From: Chlorobiota bacterium
Lineage (GTDB): Bacteria > Bacteroidota > Bacteroidia > Bacteroidales > JAADGE01
NCBI GenBank assembly: GCA_030592825.1
Contig: JAUVIG010000196.1
Coordinates: 1-6,979, forward strand
DNA: 6,979 nucleotides
Direction: 5' to 3'
Shown here piece by piece: positions 1-5,099 of the stretch. Both the position numbers and the translations under genes were made by a program. The notes below the pieces were generated by a model, which saw nothing but the letters and a program-made list of their open reading frames with translations, made no database searches and had not been told where the DNA came from. Each line of letters starts with the position of its first letter. Position 1 is the stretch's first letter.

Positions 1-57
1 AAGTTATTAAACGGATATCATACTTTAACAGTAGGATTTTATTTTTCAAATAATTAG
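1..57 (+). CDS. C-terminal end of an upstream gene, possibly an outer-membrane beta-barrel protein (partial)
   Basis: Reading frame 1 is open from the window edge to a TAG at 55-57 and gives KLLNGYHTLTVGFYFSNN. The alternating polar/hydrophobic pattern with aromatic residues near the end (TVGFYF) resembles the last beta-strand of outer-membrane barrel proteins. A strong intrinsic terminator follows 21 bases after the stop, which fits the end of a real plus-strand transcription unit. Only 18 residues are visible, so the family cannot be named and the reading could be chance. Confidence 0.45.
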   Translation, partial: KLLNGYHTLTVGFYFSNN

Positions 58-78
58 TTTTTTAATTCAGGTAAACAG

Positions 79-119
79 AAGTTTCTGTTCAAGTTATTAA
101 TTGAGCAGAAACTTTTTTT
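79..119 (+). terminator. Strong intrinsic terminator between the upstream gene and nth
   Basis: The 5' arm at 79-92 (AAGTTTCTGTTCAA) pairs over 14 positions with the 3' arm at 101-114 (TTGAGCAGAAACTT). One position is a G-U wobble and the loop has 8 bases (93-100). The T tract at 113-119 follows directly. This is a textbook Rho-independent terminator for transcripts from the left. It ends only 7 bases before the nth ATG at 127, so nth needs its own promoter inside or beside the hairpin, or depends on readthrough. Confidence 0.85.
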
Positions 120-126
120 ATTTATA

Positions 127-765
127 ATGACAAAAAAAGAAAGATATAAAAAAACCATTGATTATTTTCAACAGAATATGCCTGTTGCTGAAACAGAGTT
201 GAATTATAAATCTCCTTATGAATTGTTGGTTTCTGTTATTCTTTCAGCTCAATGTACTGATAAACGTGTAAATATTATTACTGTTGATTTTTTTGACAGA
301 TTTCCTGATGCTGAAAGTTTATCAAAAGCTGAACCTGAAGAAGTTTTTGAATATATTAAATCTTGCTCATATCCTAATAATAAATCCAAACATTTATCAG
401 GTATGGCAAAGATGCTGGTTTATGATTTCAATAATGTTGTACCTTCTGATATAAATGAATTACAAAAGTTACCCGGTGTCGGCAGAAAAACAGCAAATGT
501 AATTGCTTCTGTAGTATTTAATAAACCGGCTATGCCGGTTGATACTCATGTTTTCAGAGTTTCTGAAAGAATTGGCTTGACTTTAAATGCAAAAACTCCT
601 CTTGCTGCCGAGGAACAATTAGTAAAAAATATTCCTGAAGAATTGCTTACTGTTGCACATCATTGGCTTATTCTTCACGGGAGATATGTTTGCATTGCCC
701 GAAATCCAAAATGTAAAGATTGCGGGATTTCACAATTTTGTAAATATTATAAAAAGAAGCACTAA
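127..765 (+). CDS. nth: Endonuclease III (bifunctional DNA glycosylase/AP lyase)
   Basis: This 212-residue protein has the usual length of endonuclease III, which excises oxidised pyrimidines and cleaves the abasic site in base-excision repair in the cytoplasm. The helix-hairpin-helix is at about 113-130 (LPGVGRKTAN), with the catalytic lysine at Lys121. The catalytic aspartate is Asp139 in PVDTHVFRV. SAQCTD at 40-45 carries the conserved glutamine that fills the flipped-base gap. The C-terminal 4Fe-4S cluster motif is complete: Cys189, Cys196, Cys199 and Cys205 in the spacing C-x6-C-x2-C-x5-C. The ATG at 127 is the only good start. Its leader is A/T-rich without a Shine-Dalgarno sequence, as expected in Bacteroidota. 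The stop overlaps the stop of the convergent porin gene. All key residues are present, so it should be active. Confidence 0.97.
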   Translation: MTKKERYKKTIDYFQQNMPVAETELNYKSPYELLVSVILSAQCTDKRVNIITVDFFDRFPDAESLSKAEPEEVFEYIKSCSYPNNKSKHLSGMAKMLVYDFNNVVPSDINELQKLPGVGRKTANVIASVVFNKPAMPVDTHVFRVSERIGLTLNAKTPLAAEEQLVKNIPEELLTVAHHWLILHGRYVCIARNPKCKDCGISQFCKYYKKKH

Positions 766-2723
766 TTTTTAAACGTCCATCTGACACCGAATTTAAAGAA
801 TCCTTTGTAAATAGGATAATGATTTACATGAACAGGCTTTTTCTCTTCTGAATTTGAAAATATTGAATAAATATTTGAATATTTAAAGAACAATAAGACA
901 TTACGTTTAATTTTTAAATTTGCAAATACAGAAAAATTCGGATAATTCCCTGTCATCTGCTCCGGGTCATTTTCAAAATAAAAATGACCGATTGCCGGAT
1001 TATAACTGGCGGCTTTGTATTCTGTAGAATAATATATATCAAAACCTAAATGAACTAATAATGAATTATTATAGTTAAGTATAAAATATGTTGAGTGATA
1101 GGCTGCTATAACCGGAAGTGAAATTATATTATCATCAGACGAATTTTGCCATACAATCTTATTATGTAAATGTAAACGTTTAAATTGGAAATTTTTACTT
1201 GCACTCACTGAAATGACTGAAAGTCCTAAATCATATTGAACAGGTCTTTTAACACCATCGAAATAAATATAATCGTTTATAATTGTTCCGGCAACATTTA
1301 AATTAAAATGATTTTTCGGAATATTGAAAGACATTGAAAGGTCAATAGTTTCAATCGGAACAAAATTATTTTCCCAATTATAATGGTTTGAGTAGAAGTT
1401 GTTTTGGAAATAATCAGCTTTTTGTTTTGTATATTTTGAATTTAGGGCAATATATGAATTAGGAATGTTTTTGAAGATATATTTTTTTGCTTCTCCGCCG
1501 ATTCTGAAATCACCGGATCTGTATCCTGAATAGTAGTATTTAGAATATGCTTTTAAATAAAGTTTTTTAAAATTTGATGAGTAAATTTCACCATACAAAT
1601 TATTTTCAAAGAAAGTATTACTGTTTTCCAGAAAGAAGTATCGTTTAAAATTAAATATTTCATAATATTTTGCATCAATTATCAAAGAAAATCCAAATTT
1701 CTTGTTTTTCTCGAATATTTCTTCACTACCGATTTTTATTTTATTTACCATAGCCTTGTAACCTATTGAATCATTTGTTGCATCTTCTTGATAATTGAAG
1801 TTTTGGTAATATCCGCCGCTTTCATCCTCTTCATCTTTATAAACTCTGTATTTTCTTTGAAAAGTTATATTGTGAGAGATGCTTATTTTTGGTTCCAATA
1901 CTTTAATAATTGTATCTTTATATGATAAGTTTTTAAATTTCCCTAATTTATAAATTTGTGTAAAAGATAAATCTTGATTTTGTAATGATGTATTTGAATT
2001 TAAAATTCTTGGAGTGGCTATTTCAAGATCTGCTCCTATGGTGTCAATATATCCGCCGCTGTTTTGATTGAAAAGTTTATTATAAGTGTAAGAGAAATAT
2101 GCAAAGTATCTTTCTTTTTTATAATTAGATGTAAACCCAATTGAATTTATTTTTGTGCTTTGATCCAAGTATTGACCTTTTGAAGAAACAAAATCATAAT
2201 TCAGAGCAAAGTTAAAATCGGGATGAATATTTTGAGTGTGTGTAAAATCAATTGTTTGAATATCTCTGACTTTAGAACTTGTTGTATGCATTATTGAAGT
2301 ATAGGGTCTTCTGGTATTGTAATATGCAGAATTTCGAGAATTTTTTAAATAGATGAAATAAGGTTCATTAAATGAAAACTGATTGTTAAATCTGTCATAT
2401 CGTTTAAAATATATATCAGAAATACTTGCAGAACCAATATTTCCGAGATTAGACGTTAATATGCTGTATTTCTCATCACTACGTACAGTATGAAACATTT
2501 CTAATGAACTGTCATTATATTCAATTTCTTCTTCAGCAAAATCATCTTTTAAATTCCACACTTTAAGAACGTTCTTTAAAGAATCAGCATCATGTTGCGA
2601 TTTTACCGGATCACTGAAAAGTAAAACCAATAATATAATGAATAGCTCTTTTCGGCAGTTCCCGAAAAAAAAGTCGATTTTGTTGTGAATTTTGAATTTC
2701 TTTGAAATAAGTTTGAAGATCAA
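762..2723 (-). CDS. Bacteroidota outer-membrane 'putative porin' (Porin_10-like beta-barrel)
   Basis: A 653-residue protein that I assign to the large 'putative porin' family of Bacteroidota by its general pattern. An early WNLKDDF and FHT block (56-79) is followed by EKYSILTSNLGNIGS, YYNTRRPYT and HTQNIHPDFNFALNYDFVSSKGQY, then many aromatic-rich amphipathic strands. The C-terminal strand KFGVRWTFKN is a typical barrel-assembly signal. A signal peptide core is visible at about 28-36 (FIILLVLLF), with likely cleavage after residue 43 (KSQ). The protein should sit in the outer membrane as a channel or barrel; substrate unknown. The start is uncertain. The frame has no ATG before residue 76 and opens with TTG at 2721-2723 after an in-frame stop, giving an unusually long 27-residue stretch before the hydrophobic core. 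It lies 161 bases downstream of the dehydrogenase-like gene on the same strand, so co-transcription is possible but not shown. Confidence 0.85.
   Translation of the reverse strand: MIFKLISKKFKIHNKIDFFFGNCRKELFIILLVLLFSDPVKSQHDADSLKNVLKVWNLKDDFAEEEIEYNDSSLEMFHTVRSDEKYSILTSNLGNIGSASISDIYFKRYDRFNNQFSFNEPYFIYLKNSRNSAYYNTRRPYTSIMHTTSSKVRDIQTIDFTHTQNIHPDFNFALNYDFVSSKGQYLDQSTKINSIGFTSNYKKERYFAYFSYTYNKLFNQNSGGYIDTIGADLEIATPRILNSNTSLQNQDLSFTQIYKLGKFKNLSYKDTIIKVLEPKISISHNITFQRKYRVYKDEEDESGGYYQNFNYQEDATNDSIGYKAMVNKIKIGSEEIFEKNKKFGFSLIIDAKYYEIFNFKRYFFLENSNTFFENNLYGEIYSSNFKKLYLKAYSKYYYSGYRSGDFRIGGEAKKYIFKNIPNSYIALNSKYTKQKADYFQNNFYSNHYNWENNFVPIETIDLSMSFNIPKNHFNLNVAGTIINDYIYFDGVKRPVQYDLGLSVISVSASKNFQFKRLHLHNKIVWQNSSDDNIISLPVIAAYHSTYFILNYNNSLLVHLGFDIYYSTEYKAASYNPAIGHFYFENDPEQMTGNYPNFSVFANLKIKRNVLLFFKYSNIYSIFSNSEEKKPVHVNHYPIYKGFFKFGVRWTFKN
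2649..2668 (-). other. GC-containing hairpin at the 5' end of the porin reading frame
   Basis: TTTTCGG at 2649-2655 and CCGAAAA at 2662-2668 form a perfect 7-bp inverted repeat with a 6-base loop. It lies in the porin frame just before the signal-peptide core. Neither strand has a T tract immediately after the stem in its own direction, so it is not a standard terminator. It could be an mRNA leader structure if translation starts later than the TTG. Function unknown. Confidence 0.4.
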
Positions 2724-2884
2724 AGTTATAAAGTTTAAATTTAGTTTTTATTCAAATACTTTGTTTTTCTGTTTACTGAAGACTGTCGGTTGTTAAACTA
2801 AAACGGATTAAATTTTAACTTCTGAAAAGCCGGTTTTTCTTGATTATCAAAAAAAAACAATTTAACAATTCAACAATTTAACAT
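2724..2884 (-). promoter_or_regulatory. Intergenic leader of the porin gene; possible promoter box near its end
   Basis: This 161-base gap separates the dehydrogenase-like gene from the porin. On the minus strand it holds TAACTTTG (plus positions 2721-2728), an exact match to the Bacteroidota -7 box TAnnTTTG. A TTTG lies 24 bases upstream (2753-2756), slightly farther than the usual 17-23. The -7 box overlaps the only credible start codon (TTG at 2721-2723), so promoter and start cannot both be right. The part next to the dehydrogenase stop is the octamer repeat listed separately. No clear terminator is present in the gap. Confidence 0.25.
2856..2884 (-). repeat. Octamer tandem repeat abutting the dehydrogenase-like gene's stop codon
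   Basis: On the plus strand three consecutive 8-base units, AACAATTT, AACAATTC and AACAATTT, run from 2856 to 2879 and are followed by a partial fourth unit (2880-2883). The array touches the TAG stop (2885-2887) of the minus-strand gene. Because the unit is 8 bases, its TAA/TGA triplets shift frame from unit to unit. All three frames of the transcript meet a stop within about 25 bases. Confidence 0.8.
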
Positions 2885-3949
2885 CTATTTTAACATTTTA
2901 ATGGCAGAAACATTTGTTACATATTCTTCTGCTTTTTTAGTAGCTAATCCACAAAGGGAAATATTTTTCTCCTCAGATTCTGTAAGTAAATCAAGAGTTC
3001 TTCTGTAAATATCATGTAATTCAGTTTCTACTTTTTCTGCCCCGTAACCTTCAATTTCATTTGTCATTTGAATGATATCACCTCCGTTGATTATATAACC
3101 CGGAACGTAAAGAACGTTATTTTGTTTTAAACTTTTTGCATCTTTAAGGTTTTTTAACGGTTGATTTGTTCCGCCGGTAAGTATTTTACAATTTATTTTA
3201 GAAAGATTACTTTTTTCAATTAATTTTTCTGTTGCACAAGAACAAAAGATGTCACATTCAACATTATAGATATTATCAGGTTTTTCAATTTTAATATCTC
3301 GAACTTCATCTTGTATTACTTTAATTCTGTCATAAATTTTATCAGTAATTGTAATAATTGCTTCTTCTTTAATAAGTTGTTTAACTAATTCAGATCCAAG
3401 ATCTCCGATTCCTTGAACAACAATTTTTAAACCTTTTAAACTGTTTGTATTAAGTTTGTATTTTGCTGTGGCTTTTAAGCCAAGTATCATTCCTTTTGCT
3501 CTGTTGACATAAATAATACCTAATCCGCCGTGGCTTTCTTCCATTCCTAATATGTATTTTGATTCTCGCCTGACATAGTTAAGATCTTCATATGAAACAC
3601 CTTTGCTTTTCGACATATACAACTTGCCGTTCCAACGATTCAGAAAAACGCCTAAAGCTCTGAAATACATTTCTGATTTTATTTCATTACTATCTCCTAT
3701 TAATACTATACTTGCACCTCCTAAACTTCTTTGCAGCAATGATGCTCTTAAAGAATTATAATAGGCTATATCCAGTGCATCTGCAATGGCATCATCTTCT
3801 TTGTTATAAAGGTGCAACTTGGAAGATGCATTTGCAGGTCCTAAAACAATACTGTCAATAGCAATTATTGCTTTAAGTTTTAACGATTGTTCTTCAAAAA
3901 ATGACAACTCTCTGCTGTTATTTTTTCTCATATGTTCAAAAATGTTCAT
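2885..3949 (-). CDS. Leucine-dehydrogenase-like protein lacking the catalytic residues (probable pseudoenzyme)
   Basis: A 354-residue protein with the length and architecture of Bacillus-type leucine dehydrogenase, which deaminates branched-chain L-amino acids with NAD. The N-terminus (MNIFEHMRKN) and the stretches LKAIIAI, AIADAL, LGGA, IGD and FRALG match the family. The second domain has a Rossmann fold with VQGIGDLG (GxGxxG at 180-185) and Asp203 in TITD, which would favour NAD. Against the Bacillus sequence as I recall it, the alignment is gapless to about residue 205, but the active site is replaced. Lys68 becomes Arg, Lys80 becomes Ser (LGGAS), Asp115 becomes Ser (MSKSKG), the LGPALGG loop becomes LGPANAS, and Thr150 becomes Arg. 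NAGG near 288 becomes NGGD. The frame is intact and full length, so this is not decay. It lies 119 bases after ptb on the same strand with no terminator seen between them. Normal oxidative deamination is unlikely; a regulatory, scaffolding or new catalytic role is inferred. Confidence 0.85.
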   Translation of the reverse strand: MNIFEHMRKNNSRELSFFEEQSLKLKAIIAIDSIVLGPANASSKLHLYNKEDDAIADALDIAYYNSLRASLLQRSLGGASIVLIGDSNEIKSEMYFRALGVFLNRWNGKLYMSKSKGVSYEDLNYVRRESKYILGMEESHGGLGIIYVNRAKGMILGLKATAKYKLNTNSLKGLKIVVQGIGDLGSELVKQLIKEEAIITITDKIYDRIKVIQDEVRDIKIEKPDNIYNVECDIFCSCATEKLIEKSNLSKINCKILTGGTNQPLKNLKDAKSLKQNNVLYVPGYIINGGDIIQMTNEIEGYGAEKVETELHDIYRRTLDLLTESEEKNISLCGLATKKAEEYVTNVSAIKMLK

Positions 3950-4032
3950 TGTATTTTTTTTTATTTATTATTAGTGGTTCTAATGTTATTTTACCGGTGA
4001 TTAAATGTTTTTTATGTGTGTCCTTTTAGCAT

Positions 4033-4067
4033 TTAATCATTCATTCAATTAATTAATCATTCATTCA
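4033..4067 (-). repeat. 15-base direct repeat (period 20) abutting the ptb stop codon
   Basis: TTAATCATTCATTCA occurs at 4033-4047 and again at 4053-4067, identical, with a 5-base spacer. The centre ATTAATTAAT (4048-4057) is palindromic. The array begins one base after the ptb TAG (4069-4071). Read along the ptb transcript it carries UGA/UAA triplets in all three frames within the first dozen bases. The position relative to the stop matches the octamer array after the next gene, although the unit differs. Confidence 0.85.
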
Positions 4068-4068
4068 C

Positions 4069-4962
4069 CTAACTTATTGCTGCTAATACAATACTGTTTA
4101 ATTTTGATTCTTCTGAATCTGATCTTGATGTTAATACTATAGGTGCAGTTGCTCCCAGTATTACTGCTGCAAGTTTACCGCCTGTATAAGCAAATGATTT
4201 GTATAATACATTACCGGCTTCAATATTCGGCAACATCAAAAGATCAGCATCACCGGCAACATCTGAAATTATTCCTTTATGTTCAGCACTTTCTCTGCTC
4301 AAAGCATTATCAAATGCTAAAGGTCCGTCAATTATGCAACCGGATATTTGTTTTCTTTGTGCCATTTTTGATAATATTGCAGCATCAATTGTTGCAGACA
4401 TCTTTTCATTAACTGTTTCTACAGCTCCTATTACTGCAACTTTTGGTTTTAAATACCCGATTTTATGCATATATTTTACAGCATTGGAAATTATTCCGAC
4501 TTTTTCTTTAAGAGTAGGAGCAATATTCATAGCAACATCTGTTAATGCTATGAGTTTATGATATTCCGGTATCTCAAAAAAAGCAAAATGAGATAAAAGA
4601 CTTCCTGATTTTAAACCCCGTTCATCATTCAAGATACCTCTCAAAAGAGTTGCTGTCCCGACATTACCTTTCATTAAAATTTCTGCTTTGCCTTCTTTTA
4701 CAAGTTTAACACTTTCTGCAACAGCTTCTTCTTTAGTTTCTGTATGTATCAATTCAATATCGTCAAGTTTATAGCCGTTTTCATCACATAATTTTTTTAT
4801 ATCATCTTTGTGTCCCACCAAAACAGGTTCAATAATGTTTTGTTCTTTTGCTTTATAAACTGCATCCAAAGAATGATCGTCAGCAGCCGAAGCCAAAACT
4901 AATCGTTTTATTCCGCTGTTTTCTTTATTCTTTATATATAATCCCGCTATTGTTTTTAACAT
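4069..4962 (-). CDS. ptb: Phosphate butyryltransferase (phosphotransbutyrylase)
   Basis: This 297-residue protein belongs to the phosphate acetyl/butyryl transferase family and matches the Ptb branch in length and motifs. Ptb interconverts butyryl-CoA (or branched acyl-CoAs such as isobutyryl- and isovaleryl-CoA) plus phosphate with the acyl phosphate plus CoA in the cytoplasm. Recognisable blocks are ILMKGNVGTATLLRGIL (95-111), LLSHFAFFEIP (122-132), TDVAMNIAP (141-149), IDGPLAFDNA (211-220), IEAGNVLYKS (247-256) and APIVLTSRSDS (273-283). All look intact. The start is ATG at 4960-4962. A butyrate kinase gene usually follows, but here the next gene is the leucine-dehydrogenase-like one. The ptb-then-bcd order is that of the Bacillus bkd operon, which hints at branched-chain acyl-CoA substrates; phosphate acetyltransferase activity is a less likely alternative. 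Confidence 0.93.
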   Translation of the reverse strand: MLKTIAGLYIKNKENSGIKRLVLASAADDHSLDAVYKAKEQNIIEPVLVGHKDDIKKLCDENGYKLDDIELIHTETKEEAVAESVKLVKEGKAEILMKGNVGTATLLRGILNDERGLKSGSLLSHFAFFEIPEYHKLIALTDVAMNIAPTLKEKVGIISNAVKYMHKIGYLKPKVAVIGAVETVNEKMSATIDAAILSKMAQRKQISGCIIDGPLAFDNALSRESAEHKGIISDVAGDADLLMLPNIEAGNVLYKSFAYTGGKLAAVILGATAPIVLTSRSDSEESKLNSIVLAAIS

Positions 4963-5040
4963 AATTTCAGTTATTTTTAAGTTACAATTTTACATAAAAT
5001 AAATGATTTATAAGTATAGTATTATAAATTTTTTGGTTCT

Positions 5041-5071
5041 GCTGTTTTTTAAAGATATAATTTTAATTTTG
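5041..5071 (+). promoter_or_regulatory. Candidate Bacteroidota-type promoter for uup
   Basis: TAATTTTG at 5064-5071 matches the -7 consensus TAnnTTTG exactly and lies 28 bases before the uup ATG. Nineteen bases upstream is GCTG (5041-5044), a weak version of the -33 TTTG. The expected transcript would have a leader of about 20 bases. Assigned by consensus only. Confidence 0.4.
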
Positions 5072-5077
5072 ACACAA
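5050..5077 (-). promoter_or_regulatory. Candidate Bacteroidota-type promoter for ptb
   Basis: On the minus strand TTG (plus positions 5075-5077), a 17-base spacer and TATCTTTA (5050-5057) fit TTG-N17-23-TAnnTTTG with one mismatch in the last base. The leader to the ptb ATG would be about 80 bases. It lies face to face with the uup candidate in the same 137-bp gap. In an A/T-rich gap such matches arise easily by chance. Confidence 0.3.
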
Positions 5078-5099
5078 TTAATAAACATCTTTCTTTAAA

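Noticed and set aside
2824..2839. Near-palindrome GAAAAGCCGGTTTTTC as terminator or operator
   Set aside because: The stem is only about 5-6 bp, mostly A-T. The minus-strand version, which would matter for the dehydrogenase-like gene, is not followed by a T tract. It is within chance for this A/T-rich DNA.
2885..3949. Dehydrogenase-like gene as an ordinary decaying pseudogene
   Set aside because: There is no frameshift or internal stop, the length is normal, and the substitutions concentrate at the active site while the scaffold and NAD motif remain. That pattern argues against random decay.
4143..4561. Open frames on the plus strand opposite ptb
   Set aside because: They lie wholly inside ptb on the opposite strand, match no recognisable family, and ptb's motifs are intact across the region.
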